DNA of 64,000 bases from Bizionia saleffrena (lineage in GTDB: Bacteria > Bacteroidota > Bacteroidia > Flavobacteriales > Flavobacteriaceae): contig NZ_VSKM01000001.1 in the NCBI RefSeq assembly GCF_008086175.1, forward strand, positions 62,001-126,000, written 5' to 3'. The position numbers were made by a program, and so were the translations under genes. The notes beneath the pieces are model-generated. The model saw nothing but the letters and a program-made list of their open reading frames with translations, was not told the DNA's origin and ran no database searches. Shown piece by piece: positions 35,036 to 42,526 of this stretch (positions are counted from its first letter, which is position 1; every line of letters starts with the position of its first letter).

Positions 35036-37492
35036 TTAAATTTTAAACAAACCTTTAACACGCTCTTTTAACGACGGTTTTGGCTTATAATTGTCATGAT
35101 ACCCATTGCCATAAGGCCCATTACCATACGTGGCATAACCATAACCGTGTCCATAACCGTATTTCCCTTTCTGGTCGTAATGGTTATATAAAAAACTGAT
35201 ATTAGACAATTCTTTCTTTTTATACTTATCGTTAATAAAATTCAGCATGGCTTTTTTTGTGTAGTCTTGTCTTACCACGTACATCGAAGCATCAGCATAC
35301 TCAAATAACTCTAAAGCATCGGCAACTAGCGCTACCGGAGGGGTATCTAAAATAATATAATCGTAACGTGTCTTTAGCTCATTTATTAACGTATCCATCG
35401 GTTCTCCAATTAGTAATTCTGACGGATTTGGAGGGATAGGTCCCGAAGTGATAATATCTAGATTGTCTATTATTGATAGATTTATAACCTCATCCAACGT
35501 ATTCTGGCCTATTAAATAATTTACCACGCCGAGATCATTATTTAACTTAAAATCACCAAATATTTTTGGCTTCCTTAAGTCTAAACCAACAAGCACCGTT
35601 TTCTTGCCGCTTAACGCAAATACAGTCGCTAGATTAATAGAGCAAAATGTTTTTCCTTCACCACTTACTGAAGACGTGACTACTATTGTTTTACTGCCTT
35701 CCTTACCTTTTGTACGATACATAAATTGCAGACTCGAACGAATGGATCGAAAGGATTCCGCTATCGTCGATTTAGGCTTGTTATGCACCACCAAATTATT
35801 ATCCGACTCGTTTTTACCAATAACACCCAATAACGGAATACGAGAGATTTGTTCTAAGTTATGGGGACTGTGCAATTTAGTGTCAAAAAAAGCGACTAAA
35901 AACGCCAGTAATAACGGGGGAAGGAACCCGCCGATAATCGCAAAAATATAACGCGAACTCAGTTTCAAATCTATGGGTTGTGCCCCCGTATCTTTTGCTG
36001 GATCTATCACTAAAACATCCGACACACTTGCCGATTTAATAATTTCGGCCTCACCACGTTTCGCTAAAAACACATTGTAGGTTTGTTCGCTTAGCGCATA
36101 TTGACGCTCGATATTTAGCATATTCTGCTGGTCTTTGGGCAGCTTTCTTATTTTAGAGTCGATAGAAGCAATCTTAGAATTTATAAATTCCATCTCGCGA
36201 CGCAACCCATTGGAGGCCGAACTAATATTCTCTAGTAAAACGGCTTTAAGTCCCTCTGTTTGTCTGTCGATATCACCAAAAATAGCAGCATCGCTGCGCA
36301 CCGTTGTTTCGTATTTAGATTTCTGTACAGACAGTGCATTTAGTTTAGACACATTACCTAATATATTGGCATCATTTACTCCTGCTATGGATGGCGCTGG
36401 CACATCGGTAAAACTATTACTAGTTTCTAAATAGGTTTTTAGGTTAGAATAATACGCCAACTGCCTGTTGGTATTATCCTTTTCAATTTCAAACTTAGCG
36501 AGCTTTTCATTTATCTGTAGGCTTTCTTCATCTAAATTAAAAATCTTATTATTTTGTCGGTAGTTATTTAAAGAATCCGCATTCAGTGTCAATTGAGATT
36601 TTACACGCTCCAATTGCTCATCGATAAAAGTAATGGTATTCGTTACAAACTGATTTTTTCTATTCAACTGATCCTCGCTTAATACGCGTACCGTTTCATT
36701 TAAATAATCTTCAATTTTCCCCGTATTAACATCGGTCATTTCAAGATTTAAAATCGATGAGTTTGCAGGATTATCCACCCACAATTTATCTTTATACTTT
36801 CCGACAACGGCATCATAATTTTGAAATGTTATAAAATACTCATCGCCAGACACTATCTTACGATCCTTTTTAAAGTGGATTGTTCCGTTTAAAAAAGGTA
36901 AAATAATAGGATCCCCAAATTTAAAACGCTGCTTAAAAGGGCCTATAGACACATCGGTCGTGCTTTTTTCTTTATTAGTAAAGTTTTGTGTGTTGACTAT
37001 TGTATTTTCAAAATCTAATCCTATTTCAAACGTTGTATCGTTTACTATCGAGATGCGTACCGGCACGTTTAAAACTTGAGACGTGTTCGGTAATAACGTA
37101 AAGGTGAAGGGCGCCGCCTTATAAATATCGTCTTTTCTAAATCGCGCTTGTTTTAAATACGTGATATAAAACTGAAGATTATCTACCACCTTCTCGTGGT
37201 GAGAACGCGACTGAAGCGTTGTAATAATCGTTTTAACTTTTCCAGAAACACCACCCCAATTAAAGGTTAGGCTGGTATTAGCACTAAATAAAGGGTTATT
37301 ATCGTCTTCTATAGAAATTTGAGTGCCTAATTTATAAGATTGTTGCGTTCTTATATTTTGTTGATACACGATAAACAAACCGATACCAATACATAAAATA
37401 AAGAGTTTCCAATAACTTAAGGTTTTATATAAAAACGCTTTAATATCGAAAGTTGAGGGTGAAGATTCTGAAAACTCAAATTCATCATTCAT
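35036..37492 (-). CDS. wzc: Polysaccharide co-polymerase / tyrosine autokinase (Wzc-like)
   Basis: 818 residues. N-terminal Wzz-type part: membrane helix near residues 30-46 (LFILCIGIGLFIVYQQN), a long periplasmic coiled-coil region (about 280-480), and a second helix near 515-540. Cytoplasmic BY-kinase: Walker A 'VTSSVSGEGKTFCSINLATV', A' 'VLVGLDLRKPKIF', Walker B 'YDYIILDTPPVALVADALEL'. The C-terminal tail is a tyrosine/glycine cluster (GKYGYGHGYGYATYGNG), the normal site of autophosphorylation. It would control chain length and export together with the Wza-like lipoprotein encoded 10 bp upstream. Longer than E. coli Wzc (about 720), as usual in Bacteroidota. Confidence 0.93.
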   Translation of the reverse strand: MNDEFEFSESSPSTFDIKAFLYKTLSYWKLFILCIGIGLFIVYQQNIRTQQSYKLGTQISIEDDNNPLFSANTSLTFNWGGVSGKVKTIITTLQSRSHHEKVVDNLQFYITYLKQARFRKDDIYKAAPFTFTLLPNTSQVLNVPVRISIVNDTTFEIGLDFENTIVNTQNFTNKEKSTTDVSIGPFKQRFKFGDPIILPFLNGTIHFKKDRKIVSGDEYFITFQNYDAVVGKYKDKLWVDNPANSSILNLEMTDVNTGKIEDYLNETVRVLSEDQLNRKNQFVTNTITFIDEQLERVKSQLTLNADSLNNYRQNNKIFNLDEESLQINEKLAKFEIEKDNTNRQLAYYSNLKTYLETSNSFTDVPAPSIAGVNDANILGNVSKLNALSVQKSKYETTVRSDAAIFGDIDRQTEGLKAVLLENISSASNGLRREMEFINSKIASIDSKIRKLPKDQQNMLNIERQYALSEQTYNVFLAKRGEAEIIKSASVSDVLVIDPAKDTGAQPIDLKLSSRYIFAIIGGFLPPLLLAFLVAFFDTKLHSPHNLEQISRIPLLGVIGKNESDNNLVVHNKPKSTIAESFRSIRSSLQFMYRTKGKEGSKTIVVTSSVSGEGKTFCSINLATVFALSGKKTVLVGLDLRKPKIFGDFKLNNDLGVVNYLIGQNTLDEVINLSIIDNLDIITSGPIPPNPSELLIGEPMDTLINELKTRYDYIILDTPPVALVADALELFEYADASMYVVRQDYTKKAMLNFINDKYKKKELSNISFLYNHYDQKGKYGYGHGYGYATYGNGPYGNGYHDNYKPKPSLKERVKGLFKI

Positions 37493-37502
37493 AAACTAAG
37501 GT

Positions 37503-38303
37503 TTAAAGATTTCGTGCTAAAAAGTAGGTCGAGACGACTACGGCGAATAAAGAAGCAATAGTGGTTAAGGTTTGCGTTGCCGTTTCACCTGCACCTATAG
37601 CTTTACGCTTTAAAGGTTTCACCAAAATAATATCGTTGGGTTGGATATAGTAATACGGCGATTGTAGTGCCGTAATATCGGTTAAATCAATATGGTGTAT
37701 TTTCTGACCTTGTGGGTATTGTCTAATCACCAAAATATCGGTACGGTCACCAGTATTTTTTACATCACCCGCATTGGCCAAGGCTTCAATAATATTAACG
37801 CGGTCTTGAAATAAGGTTAATACTCCCGCCCCTCCAACTTCGCCCGTTACTGTATAACGTAATCCGGCTAGTTTAACGGTGATAAACACCTGAGACACAT
37901 CTTTTAGATATTTTTTATGGAGCTCTTCCTTTACTTTTTCGGTAACCTCATCGGTAGTAAAGCCCAAAACATTAATTTTTCCAAGAATAGGGAATTCAAT
38001 ATTACCATGTAAATCTACGGTATAGCCGTTAAAATATAACGCCTGCTGGCCACCTTCTCTTGTGGCATCTTCAACGGGTTTAAAAACCTCAACTAGTTTT
38101 TTTAACTCCGAATCTATCGCTTTAATATTTATACTTAGTATATCGTTAATTTGGAGGCGGTACGGTTTGGACAGCTCTTTTACAACAAGCGCATCGTCTA
38201 CAACTGTACCTTTATCTTGTAAGTAAACAACATCTTTATTGGTAATGCACGAAGAACTTAAAAGGTTGAGCAATACCGTGAAACATATTATAAATCGTTT
38301 CAT
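37503..38303 (-). CDS. wza: Outer-membrane polysaccharide export lipoprotein (Wza-like)
   Basis: 266 residues. Lipoprotein signal with lipobox LSSSC (Cys about 19). Poly_export domain 'LSKPYRLQINDILSINIKAI' followed by 'NIEFPILGKINVLGFTTDEV', an SLBB domain 'YTVTGEVGGAGVLTLFQDRV' and 'IIEALANAGDVKNTGDRTDI', and a hydrophobic C-terminal helix (SLFAVVVSTYFLARNL) that in Wza lines the outer-membrane pore. It is the first gene of the long minus-strand locus and directly follows the best promoter in this region (38326-38354). It forms the exit channel of the capsule/EPS machine with the Wzc-like kinase. Confidence 0.92.
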   Translation of the reverse strand: MKRFIICFTVLLNLLSSSCITNKDVVYLQDKGTVVDDALVVKELSKPYRLQINDILSINIKAIDSELKKLVEVFKPVEDATREGGQQALYFNGYTVDLHGNIEFPILGKINVLGFTTDEVTEKVKEELHKKYLKDVSQVFITVKLAGLRYTVTGEVGGAGVLTLFQDRVNIIEALANAGDVKNTGDRTDILVIRQYPQGQKIHHIDLTDITALQSPYYYIQPNDIILVKPLKRKAIGAGETATQTLTTIASLFAVVVSTYFLARNL

Positions 38304-38325
38304 TTTTTGGCAATTGGTTTAATCA

Positions 38326-38354
38326 CAAATATAGCTTTTCGTCACGAATAACAA
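38326..38354 (-). promoter_or_regulatory. Promoter of the surface-polysaccharide locus
   Basis: Minus strand: TTG within TTTTG (38354-38352), 18-bp spacer, perfect -7 box TATATTTG (38333-38326). Transcription would begin near 38320, about 17 bases before the wza ATG at 38303. The match to the Bacteroidota consensus and the location at the head of the locus make this the main promoter. Confidence 0.7.
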
Positions 38355-38409
38355 AACTTCTATCCCGTTTTTTGGTTTTTAAACCGTTTATTTGCATAAA
38401 AACAATATA

Positions 38410-40275
38410 TTGAATTATTTAACGGTAGAAAATATAGCAAAGTCTTACGGTGAACTCACTTTATTTGAAGACCTTTCGTTTAGTGTACATAAAGATCAAA
38501 AAATAGCTTTCGTCGCTAAAAACGGAACGGGTAAAACCTCTATTTTAAATATTATAACGCAATTAGACACCCCAGATTCGGGTCAAGTTGTTTTTAGAAA
38601 AAATATAAGAATGTCTTACCTGTCTCAGGAACCGCATTTGGATGAAAGTTTAACGGTAGAAGACACTATCTTTAATTCTGACAACCCTATTTTGGATGTT
38701 ATAAAAAACTACGAAAAAGCATTACTTAATCCTGAAGACGAAGAGGTTTATCAACGCGCATTCGAGCAGATGGATATTAATAATGCATGGGATTTTGAAA
38801 CCCTATACAAGCAAATTTTATTCAAACTAAAATTAGATCAGCTCGATCAAAAAGTAAGTGAATTGTCTGGTGGACAGAAAAAACGGCTTTCTTTGGCTAA
38901 TGCATTAATTAATAAACCCGATTTATTAATTTTAGATGAGCCTACCAACCACTTAGATCTTGAAATGATTGAATGGCTGGAAGAGTTTTTTGCCAAAGAG
39001 AATATTACTTTGTTTATGGTAACGCACGACCGTTATTTCTTAGAGCGGGTGTGTAATGAAATCATAGAATTAGATCATGGGAAACTGCATTTCTATAAAG
39101 GTAATTATTCGTATTACTTAGAAAAAAAGGAAGCACGAATAGAACAGTACGAATCGGAAACGGGCAAAGCCAAACAACTCTACAAAAAAGAATTAGGCTG
39201 GATGCGCAAGCAACCAAAAGCGAGAACGACGAAATCGAAATCTAGAATTGACGATTTCGCCGATATTAAACACCGCGCAAACCAACGCCGTCAAGATCAC
39301 GAAATACAATTAGAACTAAATATGGAACGCTTGGGAAGTAAAATTCTAGAGTTTCATAAAGTATCTAAAGCTTTTGATGATAAACTGATTTTAGATAAAT
39401 TTAATTACGTTTTTCAAAAAGGAGAACGCATTGGTATTATTGGAAAAAATGGAACAGGAAAATCGACATTCCTAAATATTTTATCTGAAAGAGAAGCACC
39501 AGACTCTGGTACGGTAACCGTTGGGGAAACCGTGAAATTCGGGTACTATACTCAAAAAGGAATCACTGTAAAACCCGATCAAAAAGTAATTGATGTGGTC
39601 CGTGAGTTTGGCGATTATATTCCGTTAAAAAAAGGGCGTCAAATAAGTGCACAACAATTATTAGAGCGCTTTTTATTCGATAGAAAAAAGCAATATGATT
39701 TTGTCGAAAAATTAAGTGGTGGTGAACGCAAACGCTTGTACTTATGTACCATTTTAATTCAAAATCCAAACTTTCTAATCCTCGATGAGCCTACCAACGA
39801 TTTAGATATTGTTACGCTAAACGTTTTAGAGCAGTTTTTACTCGACTTTCCAGGGTGTTTAATTGTAGTTTCTCACGACCGTTACTTTATGGATAAAATT
39901 GTAGATCACTTGTTCGTCTTTAGAGGTGAAGGTGTTGTAGAGAACTTTCCAGGTAACTACTCCGACTTTAGAGTGTATGACGACAGTAAAGAGGTTATTC
40001 AGGAAGCAGACGACGCATCGAAAAAAGAGAAGAAAAACTGGAAAAAAGAAAACAATATAAAGTTATCTTACAGCGAACAAAAAGAATATAAAAGTTTAGA
40101 GAGTAAAATAAGCAGTTTAGAATACGATAAAAAAGAGTTTGAAAAGAAATTTTTAAATCCGGAGTTAAGCACAGAACAGATTAACGAACTGTCTGAAAAA
40201 CTTCAAAAGATTATTTCATCGCTCGAAGAAAAAGAAATGCGCTGGTTAGAACTTTCCGAAAAACAAGAAGGATAA
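38410..40275 (+). CDS. ABC-F family ATPase
   Basis: 621 residues with two ABC modules and no membrane part. Walker A sites 'KIAFVAKNGTGKTSILNIIT' and 'RIGIIGKNGTGKSTFLNILS'; signatures 'LSGGQKKRLSLANALI' and 'LSGGERKRLYLCTIL'; Walker B 'PDLLILDEPTNHLDLEMIEW' and 'PNFLILDEPTNDLDIVTLNV'. The linker between them is charged and the C-terminus is a coiled coil (about 560-620). Such proteins bind the ribosomal E site and help stalled translation, Uup/EttA-like. I place the start at TTG 38410 (MNYLTVENIAKSYG), as in relatives; the TTG at 38392 adds six residues. 156 bp separate it from divergent wza. Confidence 0.9.
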   Translation: MNYLTVENIAKSYGELTLFEDLSFSVHKDQKIAFVAKNGTGKTSILNIITQLDTPDSGQVVFRKNIRMSYLSQEPHLDESLTVEDTIFNSDNPILDVIKNYEKALLNPEDEEVYQRAFEQMDINNAWDFETLYKQILFKLKLDQLDQKVSELSGGQKKRLSLANALINKPDLLILDEPTNHLDLEMIEWLEEFFAKENITLFMVTHDRYFLERVCNEIIELDHGKLHFYKGNYSYYLEKKEARIEQYESETGKAKQLYKKELGWMRKQPKARTTKSKSRIDDFADIKHRANQRRQDHEIQLELNMERLGSKILEFHKVSKAFDDKLILDKFNYVFQKGERIGIIGKNGTGKSTFLNILSEREAPDSGTVTVGETVKFGYYTQKGITVKPDQKVIDVVREFGDYIPLKKGRQISAQQLLERFLFDRKKQYDFVEKLSGGERKRLYLCTILIQNPNFLILDEPTNDLDIVTLNVLEQFLLDFPGCLIVVSHDRYFMDKIVDHLFVFRGEGVVENFPGNYSDFRVYDDSKEVIQEADDASKKEKKNWKKENNIKLSYSEQKEYKSLESKISSLEYDKKEFEKKFLNPELSTEQINELSEKLQKIISSLEEKEMRWLELSEKQEG

Positions 40276-40297
40276 TCGCGTTACTTAATTCGTTTTT

Positions 40298-41074
40298 ATG
40301 ATGTGGTACACTATTGCAGCCTATTTTAAATTTTTAACTAAAGCATCTAATCAGCACGGGGTTCATTCGCCTTTTGTCTACAATTTTATCACGCAATGTG
40401 TGTACGACAAACAGCGCTACAGCGACTATTCGAAATTAAAAAATTATCGTAACCATCTAGCGTCTAACAACAATACGCTAGAGGTTACCGATTTAGGCAG
40501 AGGTTCTCGTGTAATGAAAAATAAGGCGCGCCGCATTAGTAAAATGTCGCGCAACGCTGGCACCCCTTTAAAACGTGCTAAGTTGCTGTTTCGTTTGGTG
40601 CGTTATTTTAATTCGCAACAGATTTTAGAATTAGGTACCGCTTTGGGTACAGCGACCTACGCTATGCACAAAGGCAACCCGGAAGCAAAAATAACAACGA
40701 TTGAAGGCTGCCCAAATATTTCAGAGTTTACAGCAAATACCTTTAAACAATTTCAAATTGAAAACACGACACTGATAACAGGTGATTTTAAAAAGGAATT
40801 ACCGCCTTTAAAAAACAATACCTACGACCTTGTGTTCTTTGATGGCAATCATAAAAAAGAGGCTACAATTCTTTATTTTGAAACGCTATTAGAAACCGTT
40901 CATAACGACTCTGTCTTTATTTTTGATGATATTTATTGGTCTGAAGATATGACTGAAGCTTGGGAACACATAAAACAGCATCCAAAAGTCACTGTAACCG
41001 TAGATCTCTTCTTTTGGGGTATTGTTTTCTTTAGAAAAGAACAAGCCAAAGAACATTTTAAAATACGTTTTTAA
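40298..41074 (+). CDS. Class I SAM-dependent (O-)methyltransferase
   Basis: 258 residues. An N-terminal part of about 100 residues (FKFLTKASNQHGVHSPFVYN) common in Flavobacteriaceae proteins of this type precedes a methyltransferase fold: 'QQILELGTALGTATYAMHKG' (SAM motif I), 'ITTIEGCPNISEFTANTF', 'YDLVFFDGNHKKEATILYFE' and 'DSVFIFDDIYWSEDMTEAWE'. The acidic DGNHK and FDDI motifs resemble cation-dependent O-methyltransferases. It follows the ABC-F gene by 22 bp, so both are probably on one message. Substrate unknown; I see no link to the glycan locus other than nearness. Confidence 0.8.
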   Translation: MMWYTIAAYFKFLTKASNQHGVHSPFVYNFITQCVYDKQRYSDYSKLKNYRNHLASNNNTLEVTDLGRGSRVMKNKARRISKMSRNAGTPLKRAKLLFRLVRYFNSQQILELGTALGTATYAMHKGNPEAKITTIEGCPNISEFTANTFKQFQIENTTLITGDFKKELPPLKNNTYDLVFFDGNHKKEATILYFETLLETVHNDSVFIFDDIYWSEDMTEAWEHIKQHPKVTVTVDLFFWGIVFFRKEQAKEHFKIRF

Positions 41075-41368
41075 GTCTAGGGGTTGGCTATATTAAGTCG
41101 TCAACTAAAATAGTTTGTGGTGTGGTCAATGGTTAACACAGAGCTACAAAATATTGTTTCTTGTTTCTGAAAAGTGAACCCGCGAACAAATTCTAAGCTA
41201 ACCTTGTACTGCCCACTACTTAAATCTATCAATATTAGCTCTTGACTCTTTACTCCCGATTCTGAAAAGTGAGCTTGCGAATCCTCCTCCTAATACCTCA
41301 TATCTTATACCCCCGCCCTAATACCTAATTCCCTTTCAAACTTCACTTTTTCTACATACCTTTAACCT
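41075..41368. repeat. Non-coding stretch with two dispersed AAAAGTGA-type repeats
   Basis: The 294 bases hold AAAAGTGAACCCGCGAAC at 41170 and AAAAGTGAGCTTGCGAA at 41265, the same motif as in the array at 33244-33405. The rest is a pyrimidine-rich low-complexity sequence (TACTGCCCACTAC, CTTGACTCTTTACTCC, CTAATACC). No gene or clear terminator is seen. Confidence 0.7.
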
Positions 41369-41941
41369 ATGAAAATTTACACAAAAACTGGAGACAAAGG
41401 CACCACCGCTTTATTTGGTGGCACCCGAGTACCAAAGCATCATATTCGAATTGATAGTTATGGTACCGTAGACGAGTTAAACTCACATATTGGCTTAATT
41501 CGCGATCAAGACATCAATCAAGATTTCAAAGACATTCTTGTCATTATACAAGACCGTTTATTTACTGTGGGCGCTATTCTCGCTACCGACCCGGAAAAAG
41601 CGACCCTTAAAAATGGTAAAGAGCGTTTAAATATTCCAAAAATATCAGAAGAAGATATTGCTCTTTTAGAACGTGAAATGGATGCGATGAATGCCGACTT
41701 GCCACAAATGACGCATTTTGTATTACCGGGCGGACATCAAACGGTGTCATTCTGTCACATTGCACGTTGTGTATGTCGTAGAGCAGAACGATTAGCTTCT
41801 GCATTGAACGCATTAGAGCCCTTTTTACCAGAAGCATTAGTGTATCTAAACCGCCTATCTGACTACCTTTTTGTGTTGGCACGAAAATTGTCATCAGACC
41901 TGCAAGCAGACGAAGTCAAATGGATTCCAGAGAAGAATTAA
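41369..41941 (+). CDS. Cob(I)yrinic acid a,c-diamide adenosyltransferase (PduO-type ATR)
   Basis: 190 residues. Adds the adenosyl group of ATP to cob(I)alamin to make adenosylcobalamin. Motifs: 'KIYTKTGDKGTTALFGGTRV' (ATP-binding N-terminus), 'RIDSYGTVDELNSHIGLIRD', 'CHIARCVCRRAERLAS' and 'VYLNRLSDYLFVLARKLSS'. The R-x-x-E-R and N-R-L-S-D residues are the conserved cobalamin/ATP-site residues. Length fits the family. A strong hairpin terminator overlaps its own stop codon. The probable client, methylmalonyl-CoA mutase, is not in the window, but its chaperone MeaB is (52325). Confidence 0.93.
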   Translation: MKIYTKTGDKGTTALFGGTRVPKHHIRIDSYGTVDELNSHIGLIRDQDINQDFKDILVIIQDRLFTVGAILATDPEKATLKNGKERLNIPKISEEDIALLEREMDAMNADLPQMTHFVLPGGHQTVSFCHIARCVCRRAERLASALNALEPFLPEALVYLNRLSDYLFVLARKLSSDLQADEVKWIPEKN

Positions 41942-41962
41942 CCCCGTTTAATTCTTCTTTTT
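41931..41962 (+). terminator. Rho-independent terminator overlapping the adenosyltransferase stop
   Basis: Perfect 11-bp stem AGAAGAATTAA (41931-41941) and TTAATTCTTCT (41948-41958), loop CCCCGT, followed by T residues to 41962. The TAA stop (41939-41941) forms the top of the left arm. Confidence 0.75.
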
Positions 41963-42084
41963 AAAAACATAAAAACACAAACCACATCTGCAATTTAATA
42001 ACACTGCAAGATATTTACAGTCAAATAGTTTCAGTGCAAAAAAGACGTTCTTTTTTATTATTGATAAAATAATTCACTTTTTCC

Positions 42085-42114
42085 TTGACTATTACAACTA
42101 AAAAATTATTTTTG
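42085..42114 (+). promoter_or_regulatory. Promoter of the DUF2795 gene
   Basis: TTG in TTGAC (42085-42087), 19-bp spacer, perfect -7 box TATTTTTG (42107-42114). Transcription should start near 42120, about 18 bases before the ATG at 42138. This is one of the cleanest Bacteroidota promoters in the window. Confidence 0.72.
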
Positions 42115-42137
42115 CAAAAAAATAAACCTAATAAGAA

Positions 42138-42359
42138 ATGTATTGGACTTTAGAATTAGCATCTTATTTAAGTGATGCGCCTTGGCCGGCAACAAAAGAT
42201 GAGCTTATAGATTACGCTATTAGAACAGGAGCTCCTTTAGAAGTTGTTGAAAACTTACAAGCAATTGAAGACGAAGGAGATTCGTACGACTCTATAGAAG
42301 AAATATGGCCAGATTATCCAACAGACGAAGACTACCTCTGGAATGAGGACGAGTATTAA
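42138..42359 (+). CDS. Small acidic DUF2795 protein
   Basis: 73 residues, strongly acidic (27 D/E by my count of the tail-rich sequence, approximate). 'MYWTLELASYLSDAPWPATK' followed by 'DELIDYAIRTGAPLEVVENL' is the DUF2795 core, and 'EIWPDYPTDEDYLWNEDEY' closes it. Near-identical short proteins are a constant of Flavobacteriia in my knowledge, often near secA. Function unknown. It has its own promoter and its own terminator (42373-42404), so it is a monocistronic unit of about 280 nt. The high conservation in so small a protein suggests an essential or regulatory role. Confidence 0.9.
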   Translation: MYWTLELASYLSDAPWPATKDELIDYAIRTGAPLEVVENLQAIEDEGDSYDSIEEIWPDYPTDEDYLWNEDEY

Positions 42360-42372
42360 TAAATTAAATCAT

Positions 42373-42404
42373 AAAAAAAAGTCTCATAATGGAGGCTTTT
42401 TTTT
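42373..42404 (+). terminator. Rho-independent terminator after the DUF2795 gene
   Basis: Stem AAAAAAAAGTCTC (42373-42385) with GAGGCTTTTTTTT (42392-42404), one G-T wobble, loop of six bases, and a T-run of eight. It ends 45 bases after the stop codon. Confidence 0.72.
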
Positions 42405-42526
42405 GTGCTTATTTTAAAAAAAGCACAGAAACAAAACGTATCTTTAAGCCCTTTTTACAAAGGTTTATAACCTACATATAATAATTACCGGTATAGCTAT
42501 ATTGGTATAACCATAAATAATCTACA

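Noticed and set aside
35604-35951. 115-residue plus-strand reading frame opposite wzc
   Set aside because: Antisense to the conserved kinase domain; its composition mirrors the opposite-strand codons.
41607-41894. 95-residue minus-strand frame opposite the adenosyltransferase gene
   Set aside because: Antisense shadow of a conserved enzyme with no start signal or family match.
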